A stretch of 64,000 nucleotides of DNA, from positions 186,001-250,000 of the forward strand of contig JACJZN010000006.1 of NCBI GenBank assembly GCA_020635565.1, in the 5' to 3' direction. Below, in pieces: positions 1-9,289 of the stretch. The position numbers and the translations under genes were made by a program. Below the pieces are notes generated by a model that saw only the letters and a list, made by a program, of their open reading frames with translations, was not told the DNA's origin and made no database searches. The stretch is from Flavobacteriales bacterium. GTDB lineage: Bacteria; Bacteroidota; Bacteroidia; Flavobacteriales_D; Parvicellaceae. Positions within the stretch are counted from its first letter, which is position 1; each line of letters begins with the position of its first letter.

Positions 1-3000
1 TCGGAATAATCAACGGACCAACAATTTCAAGTGAAAATTCAAACGATGTGAGCTGTAATGGTTCGAGCGATGGTTCCATTGCCATTTCAGCTACAGGAAC
101 TGCTACACTTCAGTTTAGTATTGATGGAGGAATCAATTACGCTTCTACCAGTATGTTTACTGGACTTGGAATTGGCAATTATGACATTGCTGTTATCGAT
201 GGAAACGGTTGTGTTACAATGGGGTCTACTCTATCTATTGGAGAGCCATTAGCAGTTACATACTCCTCAACCATAAGTGATGAAAGTTGTATCGGTAATG
301 ATGGAAGCATCGTTCTCTCTGGAAATGGAGGCAATGGAGGCTATCAATACAGCATTAATGGAGGGAGTTCATTCCAGGGATCTGGAACTTTCAACTCATT
401 GTCATCCGGGACTTATAATATCCTTGTCAAAGACGCAAATAACTGTCAAATCGCAGGAACCGAAACTATAAATACCACAACTGGTCCTATTATTACAAAT
501 GAATCAAGAAATGATGTTTCTTGTAACGGTGGAAATGATGGTAGTATTTCGATCACAGCAACTGGAATTGGCACACTGGAATATAGTATCGATGGTGGAA
601 GTAATTTTACTACCTCTGGGACGTTCAACGGATTGTCTGCAGGTACTTACAATGTTGTTGTTAAAGATGGAAATGGATGTACGACTATCGGATCAACGAT
701 GATTCTGGGTGAACCAACATCGATCAGCTACACCGCAATGATAACTAACGCTTCATGTGGCAATAGTAACGGATCAATTTCCATCTCGGCTTCAGGAGGA
801 ACCGGAGCTTTACAGTATAGTATCAACGGAGGAACTACTTTTCAATCTTCTAGTTCGTTCTCTGGTCTAATCGATGGGTCGTATAATGTGGTTATTAAAG
901 ACAATAATGGATGTCTCAATAGTGGCACGGAAGTGATCAACACAACAACAGGTCCTGCTGTTGGATCGGTAACGAACACTAATATCACCTGTAATGGAGC
1001 AGCCAATGGAACCATCACAATAACTGCTACTGGAACCGCTACTCTTCAATACAGTGTCAACGGAGGAGCTACTTATCAATCTTCAAATAGCTTCAGTGGT
1101 TTGAATACAGGTAATTATAACGTAATCGTTCAGGATGGAAATGGATGTACATCTTCAGGAGGATCCATCACCATCTCTGAACCTACATCTATCCTTATTT
1201 CTACCTCATCTATGGATGCAACTTGTGGAAGTAATAATGGAAGCATCACCATTTCAGCAACAGGCGGAACGGGAACACTTCAATATAGTATAGATGGTGG
1301 AACAACTTTCCAGTCGAGCGGAACTTTTACTGGATTGTCTACGGGAACCTACAATGTTGTTGTTCAAGACGCAAACGGATGCCAGGTATCCAGTATTGAT
1401 AACATTGGTTCTGCAACAGGTCCTTCAATTACAAATGAAACGTTTACGGATGTATCATGTAATGGCGCTGACGATGCTACAATCGTCATTTCAGCAACAG
1501 GAAATAACCCTCTAAACTACAGTATAAATGGTGGAGCTACATTTACTTCATCAGGTGTTTTCACTAACCTTGCCTCTGGCACCTATAACATCGTGGTTAG
1601 AGATGGAAGTGGCTGTATTACAAACGGTAGTTCCGTTACAATTACCGAACCTAGCGTTATCAGTTTCTCCACGAACATTACAAATGCAACTTGTGGAGTC
1701 AATGATGGAGAGATAGAGATCATAGCGACAGGAGGAACGGGCACTTTACTTTATAGCAATAACGGGGGCGGAACTTTCCAATCGTCAAACACATTTACTG
1801 GAATCGGATCTGGATCCTATAATATTGTGGTTGAAGACGGAAACAATTGTCAGCAATCAGGAACTGCAGCTGTAAATTCGGTTCCAGGACCAGGAATTCT
1901 GTCTTCTGCAGCAAATAACATCAGTTGTTATGGAAATATAGATGGATCGATCAATATTGTTGCTTCTGGCGTTGCCCCACTAAGCTATAGCATTGATGGC
2001 GGTAGTACTTATCAAGCCTCTGGATCATTCTCAGGACTAGATAATGGCACTTATGTGGTTACTGTTCAAGATGCTAACGGATGTTCTACCAATTCTTCGA
2101 GTTTAATTATCAGTGAACCGTCTGCCATTGCAATAAATACCTCTACATCGGATGCCACTTGTGGAAACAGCGATGGTTCGATCACAATTGCGGCAACTGG
2201 AGGAACAGGAACTCTTCAATACAGCATTGACGCTGGAAGTTCATCCCAAGGATTAGGAGCCTTTACGAACATAATGGCTGGTACCTACAATATTGTAGTT
2301 GAAGATGCAAACGCATGTCAATCTACCAATACAGTAATGGTTATCAATGCAGATGGTCCAATAATCAGTTCACTAAATATTACTGATGAATCGTGTTTCG
2401 GATTGAACGATGGAAGTGTTGATGTTACAGCAACTGGAACAGCGCCACTAACCTATTCATTCAATAGTGGAGTGTACCAAAGCTCTGGAACCTATAATGG
2501 TTCTACTGGAACTGTAACCATTGATGTTCAAGATGGTAATGGATGTATTGTTTCTAGTTCTGCAGATATTGCTAGTGCTTCTCAGATCACGATCACTGGT
2601 ACAGCAACAGATGCGGTGTGTGGTCAGAACAATGGTTATACGGCAGTAGTTGCAGCCGGTGGTACTGGTTCCTATGCATACCTATGGGATGATCCGCTTG
2701 CCCAAACCAATAACGTAGCAACAAATCTTGCCGCAGGAATTTATCAAGTGATGGTTACGGATGGTAACGGATGTATCGATTCACTTTCTCTGACCGTAAA
2801 TAGTTCGAGTACTATGGTCGTAAATGTTGATGTGACTCATGAATCCTGCCCTAATGAACAAGATGGTATAATTGCAACATCCGTGACAGGTGGACAACCT
2901 CCTTATGATTATATCTGGTCCAATGGATCTACCACTGCTGTGATTGAGAATCTTGGAGTAGGCAACTATACATTGACTGTTTCTGATGATGATAATTGTA

Positions 3001-3302
3001 TCGTAAGTTTGATCATTCCGATTGAGAATGAAGGAGGTGATTGTATCCATATTCCTACAGCGATCTCTCCAAATGCGGATGGTTCTAACGATACTTGGGT
3101 AATTGGAGGCCTCAGCGATTATCCAGAAGCTGTAGTAGAGATCTACAACAGATGGGGATCATTGCTCTATTCTAGCAGCGATTACCAGAACGACTGGGAT
3201 GGAACCTATAATGGAGACAATGTGAGTGCAGGTGTTTATTACTACGTAATTAAACTGAATGATGATATTACTTACACCGGATCATTAACAGTAATTAGAT
3301 AA
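1..3302 (+). CDS. SprB-repeat adhesin with T9SS type B sorting domain (5' partial)
   Basis: The reading frame is open from the window edge (frame 3), so the true start lies outside; the GTG at 48 is only the first possible internal start. The visible part has 13 SprB-type repeats of about 75 residues, each opening with a cysteine motif such as SCNGxxDGSI or ATCGxxNGSI and containing LQYSIDGG-like and DxNGC motifs. The modules alternate between two kinds, one ending in an 'EP' linker and one in a 'TGP' linker. The last 85 residues (from about 3045) match the gliding-motility-associated C-terminal domain: IPTAISPNADGSNDTW, IYNRWG, WDGTYNG, GVYYYVIKL. Known role of the family: large surface adhesins exported by T9SS, used for gliding or attachment. 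The next gene encodes the usual PorP/SprF partner, 18 bases downstream. No catalytic domain is visible. The family call is firm; the ligand is unknown. Confidence 0.93.
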   Translation, partial: GIINGPTISSENSNDVSCNGSSDGSIAISATGTATLQFSIDGGINYASTSMFTGLGIGNYDIAVIDGNGCVTMGSTLSIGEPLAVTYSSTISDESCIGNDGSIVLSGNGGNGGYQYSINGGSSFQGSGTFNSLSSGTYNILVKDANNCQIAGTETINTTTGPIITNESRNDVSCNGGNDGSISITATGIGTLEYSIDGGSNFTTSGTFNGLSAGTYNVVVKDGNGCTTIGSTMILGEPTSISYTAMITNASCGNSNGSISISASGGTGALQYSINGGTTFQSSSSFSGLIDGSYNVVIKDNNGCLNSGTEVINTTTGPAVGSVTNTNITCNGAANGTITITATGTATLQYSVNGGATYQSSNSFSGLNTGNYNVIVQDGNGCTSSGGSITISEPTSILISTSSMDATCGSNNGSITISATGGTGTLQYSIDGGTTFQSSGTFTGLSTGTYNVVVQDANGCQVSSIDNIGSATGPSITNETFTDVSCNGADDATIVISATGNNPLNYSINGGATFTSSGVFTNLASGTYNIVVRDGSGCITNGSSVTITEPSVISFSTNITNATCGVNDGEIEIIATGGTGTLLYSNNGGGTFQSSNTFTGIGSGSYNIVVEDGNNCQQSGTAAVNSVPGPGILSSAANNISCYGNIDGSINIVASGVAPLSYSIDGGSTYQASGSFSGLDNGTYVVTVQDANGCSTNSSSLIISEPSAIAINTSTSDATCGNSDGSITIAATGGTGTLQYSIDAGSSSQGLGAFTNIMAGTYNIVVEDANACQSTNTVMVINADGPIISSLNITDESCFGLNDGSVDVTATGTAPLTYSFNSGVYQSSGTYNGSTGTVTIDVQDGNGCIVSSSADIASASQITITGTATDAVCGQNNGYTAVVAAGGTGSYAYLWDDPLAQTNNVATNLAAGIYQVMVTDGNGCIDSLSLTVNSSSTMVVNVDVTHESCPNEQDGIIATSVTGGQPPYDYIWSNGSTTAVIENLGVGNYTLTVSDDDNCIVSLIIPIENEGGDCIHIPTAISPNADGSNDTWVIGGLSDYPEAVVEIYNRWGSLLYSSSDYQNDWDGTYNGDNVSAGVYYYVIKLNDDITYTGSLTVIR

Positions 3303-3320
3303 TCCTAAAATCAGAATCAA

Positions 3321-4238
3321 ATGAAAAAACTATTATATACAACAATGGCTTTGGGATTATCATATTTATCCTTTGGTCAGCAGTTAACTTTCAACAGCCA
3401 GTATATGTTGAATCCATATTTGATCAATCCTGCAGCAGCTGGAACGAATGAACGATTAAATGTTGCTACCAGTTTCAGACAGCAATGGGTTGGATTTAAC
3501 GATGCTCCAAGAACGCAAATGCTTTCTTTCAATATGCGAGCAGCAGATAACATGGGTGTTGGTGCGGTTATTTATAACGATGTGACTGGACCACTTCGAA
3601 ATATTGGTTTTGTAGGATCTTATGCTTATCACTTGCCCATAAATGACGAGAGTAAGCTATCATTTGGACTTTCGTTGAGTATGACTCAACACGTGCTGGA
3701 TGCCTCTCAATTTGTTTTGAATGACGAAGTAGATGCTACCTTGAACAATGGAAATATGAAATCTCTGAATCCCGATGCTTCCTTTGGAATACAATATTTC
3801 GGGGAAAAGTTCCATATAGGAATTGCAGCACCTCAATTGATAGAGAACAAGTACAAATTTGGAACTAGTTTTGAGGAGATCAATAAGCAGGTTAGACACT
3901 ATTACCTGACAGGAGCGTACAAATTTGAGATCAATGATGACTTTGAGATCGAGCCCTCAACGCTTTTAAAATATGTGCCTTCAGCTCCTTTCCAATTTGA
4001 TATCAATGCCAGACTGATATACAGCCAAGCGATGTGGGTAGGCGTTTCTTACAGAGACAAAGCTTCCTTAGTGGCCATGGTCGGAATGGAAAGAGGACAA
4101 TTCAAAATTGGATATTCTTACGATTATGTCGTAAGTAACATTCGTAACTATTCAGGTGGTACGCATGAATTATATTTGTCTTTTGTGCTCAAAGATGGAT
4201 CGACAAAATCCAGTTTTGGACACGGAAGTATACAATAA
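3321..4238 (+). CDS. PorP/SprF family T9SS outer-membrane protein
   Basis: The 305-residue product starts with a signal peptide (MKKLLYTTMALGLSYLSFG, then QQ) and the hallmark PorP/SprF opening FNSQYMLNPYLINPAAAGT, followed by SFRQQWVGF and a beta-barrel pattern to the C-terminus. Length is normal for the family. These proteins sit in the outer membrane and help a particular type B T9SS substrate reach or attach to the surface; they are usually encoded directly downstream of that substrate, exactly as here. It is very probably co-transcribed with the adhesin upstream and with the YtxJ-like gene 10 bases downstream. Confidence 0.95.
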   Translation: MKKLLYTTMALGLSYLSFGQQLTFNSQYMLNPYLINPAAAGTNERLNVATSFRQQWVGFNDAPRTQMLSFNMRAADNMGVGAVIYNDVTGPLRNIGFVGSYAYHLPINDESKLSFGLSLSMTQHVLDASQFVLNDEVDATLNNGNMKSLNPDASFGIQYFGEKFHIGIAAPQLIENKYKFGTSFEEINKQVRHYYLTGAYKFEINDDFEIEPSTLLKYVPSAPFQFDINARLIYSQAMWVGVSYRDKASLVAMVGMERGQFKIGYSYDYVVSNIRNYSGGTHELYLSFVLKDGSTKSSFGHGSIQ

Positions 4239-4248
4239 TTCGTAAAAT

Positions 4249-4626
4249 ATGGGCTGGTTAAGAAAGTCAACAACAGAAGAAAAAAGAGAAACGATTAACT
4301 GGAGGATACTTAAGGATCTGGAAGGCTTGGACACATGGAATGACTATTCATTTCAAAAACCAGTGGTCTTTTTCAAACATTCGATAAGATGCTCCATTAG
4401 CGCTATGGTTAAAGATCGTTTTGAAAGAGGCTGGATCTACAACGATGAAGATGTAATCCCAGTTTATCTAGACTTGATTAGTCATAGAGATGTCTCGAAT
4501 AGAATTGCTGAACTCTATGGCATAGATCATCAATCGCCACAGATCCTCTTGATCAAGAATGGGAAATGTGTTCATACCTCTTCCCATAGTTCAATTGATC
4601 CCGAAAAGTTGTCCTTACATCTTTGA
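4249..4626 (+). CDS. ytxJ: YtxJ-like bacilliredoxin (DUF2847)
   Basis: This 125-residue soluble protein has the YtxJ pattern: FFKHSIRCSISAM near residues 42-54 with one active-site cysteine (CSIS rather than CPIS), VYLDLISHRDVSNRIAELYGI, and HQSPQILLIKNGKCVHTSSH. In the family this is a monothiol thioredoxin-fold protein linked to reduction of bacillithiol mixed disulfides on proteins. Length and motif order are full. It follows the PorP/SprF gene by 10 bases, which suggests co-transcription, although no functional tie to T9SS is obvious. A second cysteine in KNGKCVH is outside the active site. The assignment rests on motif recall rather than a search. Confidence 0.85.
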   Translation: MGWLRKSTTEEKRETINWRILKDLEGLDTWNDYSFQKPVVFFKHSIRCSISAMVKDRFERGWIYNDEDVIPVYLDLISHRDVSNRIAELYGIDHQSPQILLIKNGKCVHTSSHSSIDPEKLSLHL

Positions 4627-4688
4627 GAACTCACAAATCACCGTTTAAAAAGTAAATCGGCAAAAGGTATTTCAAGGTGCGAATCATC

Positions 4689-4696
4689 TATTTTTG
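4689..4696 (+). promoter_or_regulatory. Bacteroidota -7 box TATTTTTG before the CotH gene
   Basis: The octamer matches TAnnTTTG and ends only 4 bases before the ATG at 4701. Transcription from it would begin at or next to the start codon, giving a leaderless message. No clear -33 TTTG is placed at the usual spacing, so support is from the -7 box only. Confidence 0.45.
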
Positions 4697-4700
4697 ATAG

Positions 4701-6611
4701 ATGCGCTTCCTTGTGCTCATACTATCCTTGATCTCTCTAGATCTTTATTGCCAATTCAGTGCAGATCTATTCGTGGATCGATATCCAGAATCGGGTATCT
4801 ATGCAACTGAGATCAGGTGGTTACCTGCAGCCAATGAAAAAGTTTATTACTCTACCAACGGACGACTGGAAGAAGGGAATATTACATGGATCACAGATCA
4901 ACATAAGATCAATAAAACAGCATCTTATCTAATTAGAGTAAAATCTGATGAGATCGACACCGTCATCCACCGTTCCTATCATTTTGATTATTATTCTAAG
5001 TTTCCTATATTATCCATAGCGATCAATCCGGAAGATCTTTGGAACGACACCACTGGCATTTACGTGAAAGGCAAATACGCGTATTGGAGTGATTCAACAG
5101 GACACTGGGAAAATTGCAACTATCAACAAAAATGGGAGAAAGAAATATTCGCCACTTATATTGACACCAACAACGTAGTCGGATTTTCTCAAAAATGTGG
5201 TTTAAAAATATTTGGTGAGAGTACGAGAAGACAGCCTGACAAGTCCATGAAGTTAGTAGCCAGAAGCGAATATGGTAAGAAAGAGTTTTCATATCAAGTA
5301 TTTGCTCAAAAACCGATTACTGAATTCAAACAAATAGCCATCCGAACCTCTGGAAATGACTACAATGCCAGTAGATTCAAAGATGTCTTAAGTGCCTATT
5401 TAGCTCGAAATCTAGGATTAGACTACATGGCTTATCAACCTGCTAATCTTTATATTAACGGAGAATATTGGGGCGTATACAACCTGAGAGAAAAGGTCAA
5501 CGAACATTATATATCAAGTAATCACGATGTGAACAAAGACAGTGTAAACATCATTATGGGTAGATGGGTTCGGCAGGAAGGAAGTTCTAAAGACTACCTA
5601 AAAATGTACCATTGGTTTGAAGCTTTGGACACCATGGATAATGAGGCTTACGAAAAAGCAAAGCAATTTATCGACATTAGAAATTACATCAATTATCGCA
5701 TATTTCAGATCTACATCAACAATAAAGACTCCAGAGGAAACATCAGATACTATAATGTTTCAGGGGAACAACCTCAATTTAGAATGATCTTGTATGATAC
5801 CGATCTGGGTTATGGAAAATACAGCTTCAACTTCCTGGAAGGATGTATGTCTACCAATCCTACAGATTGGTTTAACCCAACCTGGAGCACAATGTACTTG
5901 ACTAAGCTCATGCAGCATCCGGAATTCAAGAATGACTTCGTTACCCAGTTTGCCCATCAAATGAATACGATCTTCCATCGCGATACTATGCTGAATGCTA
6001 TTACACTTTTCGAAGAATTGTATAAAGGCGAATTACCGACAAAAGCGTCAGATCGACCAGCACATTTAAAAAGCGTCATCTTTCCCATGGAGAAATGGAT
6101 GGAAGACGTCAATTCTTTAAAGTCTTACGCCAAACTTAGACCAACCGTCATGTGGACACATCTTCAAACCGTTCTTGGGCTGGATGACACCTTCTGGATC
6201 AAGTTTGAATACGATTCAATCTCCCAAAATGGAATGGTAAAGATCAATGACAACTATGCGCTTCCTCTGCATTTCGAAGGTCGATATTTTAAAAATATCC
6301 CCTTAAAGGTGGAAGCTGTTGCTAACCCTAGTTATAAGTTCATTGGATGGGATGATCAACATACAGACCCTGTTTTCACAATTACGTCTTTTTCAGACAC
6401 CGTCATTCTTGCTCCTCAATTCATTAAGAGTGGAGACAAACCTGAGACGACAACCTCTGAGAAATCTCAAAATCATGAAGAGGAAGGGACAGTATCACCT
6501 ACTTTTGAGGAGATGATCAGAGAACATGAATCGTTAATTACCTATATCGCTTTAGGTTTAATGATGATCGGTTTGATAATGATTATACTTTTTATCTTTA
6601 GCAAAAAATAA
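4701..6611 (+). CDS. CotH kinase family protein with C-terminal membrane anchor
   Basis: The 636-residue product has a signal peptide (MRFLVLILSLISLDLYCQ), an N-terminal beta-rich part that resembles the chitobiase/beta-hexosaminidase C-terminal-like domain often found before CotH (YYSTNGR), then the CotH core: IRTSGNDYNASRFKD, YINGEYWGVYNLREK (about residues 250-268) and the acidic motif LYDTDLGYG near residue 366, which corresponds to the family's WDxD catalytic or metal-binding segment. A bacterial repeat with KVEAVANPSYKFIGWDD follows (about 535-555), then a charged linker and a single transmembrane helix (about 610-633) ending in FSKK. CotH proteins are atypical protein kinases acting on exported proteins. 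The tail anchor with a short basic end suggests an inner-membrane protein facing the periplasm rather than a T9SS substrate. The target is unknown. Confidence 0.88.
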   Translation: MRFLVLILSLISLDLYCQFSADLFVDRYPESGIYATEIRWLPAANEKVYYSTNGRLEEGNITWITDQHKINKTASYLIRVKSDEIDTVIHRSYHFDYYSKFPILSIAINPEDLWNDTTGIYVKGKYAYWSDSTGHWENCNYQQKWEKEIFATYIDTNNVVGFSQKCGLKIFGESTRRQPDKSMKLVARSEYGKKEFSYQVFAQKPITEFKQIAIRTSGNDYNASRFKDVLSAYLARNLGLDYMAYQPANLYINGEYWGVYNLREKVNEHYISSNHDVNKDSVNIIMGRWVRQEGSSKDYLKMYHWFEALDTMDNEAYEKAKQFIDIRNYINYRIFQIYINNKDSRGNIRYYNVSGEQPQFRMILYDTDLGYGKYSFNFLEGCMSTNPTDWFNPTWSTMYLTKLMQHPEFKNDFVTQFAHQMNTIFHRDTMLNAITLFEELYKGELPTKASDRPAHLKSVIFPMEKWMEDVNSLKSYAKLRPTVMWTHLQTVLGLDDTFWIKFEYDSISQNGMVKINDNYALPLHFEGRYFKNIPLKVEAVANPSYKFIGWDDQHTDPVFTITSFSDTVILAPQFIKSGDKPETTTSEKSQNHEEEGTVSPTFEEMIREHESLITYIALGLMMIGLIMIILFIFSKK

Positions 6612-6617
6612 GTTGGT

Positions 6618-7235
6618 ATGATGAGATTTCTCACTTTGATCGCTCTGATAGTAATGCTTTTAATTCCTCAAGCGGATCACGCACAGATCAATCAAAAGAA
6701 CAAAGTATTCATAGATGGTTATTATGGCTTTCCCAATTTGATCGGCTTCACTTTGAAACGCAAGATCCGATCTTTTGAAGAAGTTTTGAATTTGGATGTA
6801 GGCGGAAACGGACCTTATGGAGGCAAGATCGAATATATGTTTCATGATCAGATCGGAGTGAGTGTAGACGTCAATACATCCTCTGCCTATTTGATCTTTG
6901 ATGGGATCGAAGAATTAGATACACTAGGGATATTTTATCATTATGAAGTGACTAGAAATGTATTAAGAATACTTCCACGCATCAACTTTCACTTATTGAA
7001 AGATGATCATGTGGATGTTTTTCTAGGTATCGGCTTGGGCTATAACGGTTCCCAATGGACTTTCAAAACAACGGACCCGAACTTTAATGACCGAGAATTT
7101 AGCGCTATTATTCCGGTGGCTTTTCGATTTTTTGTTGGCGGTAGATATTTCTTCAACAACTTCCTGGGCTTGAATTTTGAATTAGGTGCCGGTGGTGGTG
7201 GACTCCTTCAAGGAGGAATCTCCTTCAGGATCTAA
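6618..7235 (+). CDS. Small outer-membrane beta-barrel protein, function unknown
   Basis: The 205-residue product has a signal peptide (MMRFLTLIALIVMLLIPQADHA, cut before Q) and alternating amphipathic strands to a C-terminal end GGLLQGGISFRI that fits an eight-strand outer-membrane barrel. Glycine-rich turns (LDVGGNGPYGGKIEY, ELGAGGGG) fit the OmpA/opacity-type fold. It starts 6 bases after the CotH stop, so it is probably in the same operon. Its stop overlaps the convergent regulator gene by 4 bases. I recognise the fold type but no specific family. Confidence 0.75.
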   Translation: MMRFLTLIALIVMLLIPQADHAQINQKNKVFIDGYYGFPNLIGFTLKRKIRSFEEVLNLDVGGNGPYGGKIEYMFHDQIGVSVDVNTSSAYLIFDGIEELDTLGIFYHYEVTRNVLRILPRINFHLLKDDHVDVFLGIGLGYNGSQWTFKTTDPNFNDREFSAIIPVAFRFFVGGRYFFNNFLGLNFELGAGGGGLLQGGISFRI

Positions 7236-7903
7236 CGTCTGTTTTTCCCTAAGAAATAGACCACCTCCCATAGCTTACCAGTTTTTGGATCTACTTTAAC
7301 CGGAGGAAAAAGATCATTTAACGGAACAAGATGAAGCTGATTCTCGATACGTTGAAGTTTACCGAAACTCCATTTTTTATGATGAATTACCGCATAGACT
7401 TGTGCATTATTGATCTGATCATACAAAGCTTTATTCAACAATAACACATCACCAGGCTGATATCGACCCGATTGATCTGTTAAGCATGTATCAGCTAATT
7501 CAACTGCTAGATCTGCATTAAAAGAACTAGGAACGGTTAGCACCACATTCGTCCTTCCCAATGATATATAAAGCGAAGAATCCTTAACACTTACAAAGGG
7601 GACATTAACAATTGCATTATTCTCCTCGTTAGCCAGACGTTTATAATGATCGTTTTCCGAATCTCCAACTTCTCCAAAATTCAGAATGTCGTTCACAGAT
7701 AGTTGAGCATTAACCAATTGCTCTAAATTAATGCTAAATTTTTTAGCTATCTCTACTAGAATTTCTAATTTTGGATGTGCCCTACCCTCTTCATACGATC
7801 CAATATTAGCTCTGCTTAAACCAAATAGATCAGCAAAATCTTTTTGATTCAATTGCTTTACAGCCCTTATTTTCTTTAGATTATGTGCTAAAAAGTCTGA
7901 CAA
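7232..7903 (-). CDS. XRE-family regulator with C-terminal S24-like domain
   Basis: The N-terminal helix-turn-helix covers about residues 5-60: NLKKIRAVKQLNQKDFADLF, then GLSRANIGSYEEGRAHPK, typical of Cro/CI-type repressors. The C-terminal half (VPFVSVKDSS..., YQPGDVLLLNKAL, VYAVIHHKKWSFGKLQRI, VVYFLG) looks like the LexA/CI S24 fold, but I see no Ser-Lys catalytic pair, so self-cleavage is not supported. I place the start at the TTG at 7903 (protein MSDFLAHNLKK..., 223 residues) because homologous proteins begin there and because a -7 box lies at 7941-7934; the longer TTG at 7954 would lie upstream of that box. It is divergent from the PspA/flotillin operon and is a natural candidate for its regulator (inference). 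Confidence 0.82.
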   Translation of the reverse strand: MSDFLAHNLKKIRAVKQLNQKDFADLFGLSRANIGSYEEGRAHPKLEILVEIAKKFSINLEQLVNAQLSVNDILNFGEVGDSENDHYKRLANEENNAIVNVPFVSVKDSSLYISLGRTNVVLTVPSSFNADLAVELADTCLTDQSGRYQPGDVLLLNKALYDQINNAQVYAVIHHKKWSFGKLQRIENQLHLVPLNDLFPPVKVDPKTGKLWEVVYFLGKNRR

Positions 7904-7933
7904 TGTGAATGGATTTAAAAGCTTTATTAAATA

Positions 7934-7941
7934 CAAAGATA
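7934..7941 (-). promoter_or_regulatory. -7 box TATCTTTG for the XRE regulator
   Basis: Read on the minus strand this octamer fits TAnnTTTG and sits 30 bases before the chosen TTG start at 7903. It is one reason to prefer that start over TTG 7954. The upstream -33 match is weak (TTTC). Confidence 0.5.
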
Positions 7942-8074
7942 AAATTTTTAGCAATTTTTTGAAACTTTTGCTATTATTTTTAGTATTCTTTGTATATTAG
8001 CCATGTGATTATGATCGATCAATCTATAAATGCTATTAAAACCTATTTTTATGACAATAAATTAATTGACAACT

Positions 8075-8470
8075 ATGAACAACTCCTTTGAAAAAGTCAA
8101 ACATTATTTGACGGAACTTAACGTAGATATCCAGAAAGAAAATCCCGAACAGGGAATTCTGATCATCAGTGATCCTAATCAAGGTATCAACAACATGGTA
8201 ATTGGGTGCATGGACCCTATTCTGATCATGGAACAACATATTTTTGATATCAAGAATGACGATTGCGAGATCGCGCTTGCCTTACTGAAGAAAAACAGAG
8301 ATATCGTGCACGGTGCTTTCGCTTTGGACGAATCCGGTAAAAAAGTAATCTTCAGAGATACCTTGCAACTGGAAAACCTGGATCTGAACGAATTAGAAGG
8401 CTCATTGAATTCCCTCAGTTTACTCCTGAGTGAATACTCATCTACGATCATCAAATTCTCAAAACTTTAA
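8075..8470 (+). CDS. YbjN-like / secretion-chaperone-fold protein
   Basis: From the ATG at 8075 the protein is 131 residues (MNNSFEKVKHYL...); the in-frame TTG at 8066 would add three residues. The pattern (amphipathic helix, ISDPNQGINNMVIGCMDPILIMEQHIF strands, helix ALALLKKNRDIVHGAFALD, strand, long C-terminal helix) fits the YbjN/type III secretion chaperone fold. It has no signal peptide. It is the first gene of a five-gene run, 12 bases before the PspA gene, and such proteins recur with PspA and flotillin genes in Bacteroidota. Probable role: a cytosolic partner or chaperone of the stress complex (inference). Confidence 0.68.
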   Translation: MNNSFEKVKHYLTELNVDIQKENPEQGILIISDPNQGINNMVIGCMDPILIMEQHIFDIKNDDCEIALALLKKNRDIVHGAFALDESGKKVIFRDTLQLENLDLNELEGSLNSLSLLLSEYSSTIIKFSKL

Positions 8471-8482
8471 CACCATTTAGAC

Positions 8483-9205
8483 ATGAACATATTTAAAAGA
8501 TTATTCAACATTGGTCGCGCTGAAGCAAACAATGCGTTAGACAAATTAGAAGACCCAATAAAAATGACCGAATTGGGCATTGAGGACCTGAAAGCTGATC
8601 TCGAAAAGGCAGTAGCTGCTTTGGCGCAAGTCAAAGCTCAATCCATTAGAGCAAGAAATGCGAAAGACAATTATATCAACAAAGCCGATGACTACGAACA
8701 AAAGGCTATTCAGCTATTGAAACAAGCTCAAAAAGGAGAATTGGACGCTGCTAAAGCAGATGAATTAGCTACGGAAGCGATTATTCGAAAAGAGACCAAC
8801 CTGAAGAATGCTGGTTTGGAAAGAGAGAACCAAGAAAAACTAGAAGGTTCAGTTGCGCAATTAGAAGCTCAGGTGAAAAAGTTGAAAGCAATGATCTCCA
8901 AATACGAGAACGAATTGAAGACCTTAAAAGCGCGTGTTAAAGTGGCGGATGCTACAAAGAATATCAATAAGCAAATGGCTGAGATTGATAGCAACAGCAC
9001 CGTAAGTATGTTAGAGCGTATGAAGGAGAAGGTACTTCAGGAAGAAGCATTAGCAGAGTCATACTCAGAATTGGCAAACGAAAACACAACAATTGACGAA
9101 GAGATCGACAAAGCGCTTGAAGACATTGATAAAAAGAACGCTCAAACGCACTTGGAAGAATTGAAATTAAAGTTGAAAAATATCGATCAAAAAGACGTTG
9201 ATTAA
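8483..9205 (+). CDS. pspA: PspA/IM30 (ESCRT-III-like) family protein
   Basis: This 240-residue protein is almost all coiled coil, with the family N-terminal helix MNIFKRLFNIGRAEANNALDKLEDP followed by KMTELGIEDLKADLEKAVAALAQVKA, and a long hairpin of charged helices to about residue 215. PspA/IM30/Vipp1 proteins assemble into membrane-bound rods that protect or remodel the inner membrane under stress. Length is typical. No PspF, PspB or PspC homologue is in the window, so control must differ from the E. coli system. Flotillin and YqiJ-like genes follow, which points to a membrane-domain maintenance complex. Confidence 0.9.
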   Translation: MNIFKRLFNIGRAEANNALDKLEDPIKMTELGIEDLKADLEKAVAALAQVKAQSIRARNAKDNYINKADDYEQKAIQLLKQAQKGELDAAKADELATEAIIRKETNLKNAGLERENQEKLEGSVAQLEAQVKKLKAMISKYENELKTLKARVKVADATKNINKQMAEIDSNSTVSMLERMKEKVLQEEALAESYSELANENTTIDEEIDKALEDIDKKNAQTHLEELKLKLKNIDQKDVD

Positions 9206-9289
9206 ACTAGTTATTCAATAAATCCATACATTTTTCAACAATTGATCAAACTTTAAAATTGGTCAGACTTTAAACTGTATTTTTAGAAC

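Noticed and set aside
7904..7954. Longer start for the XRE regulator at TTG 7954
   Set aside because: A -7 box lies inside this stretch and homologous proteins begin at MSDFL-like residues, so the start at 7903 fits better.
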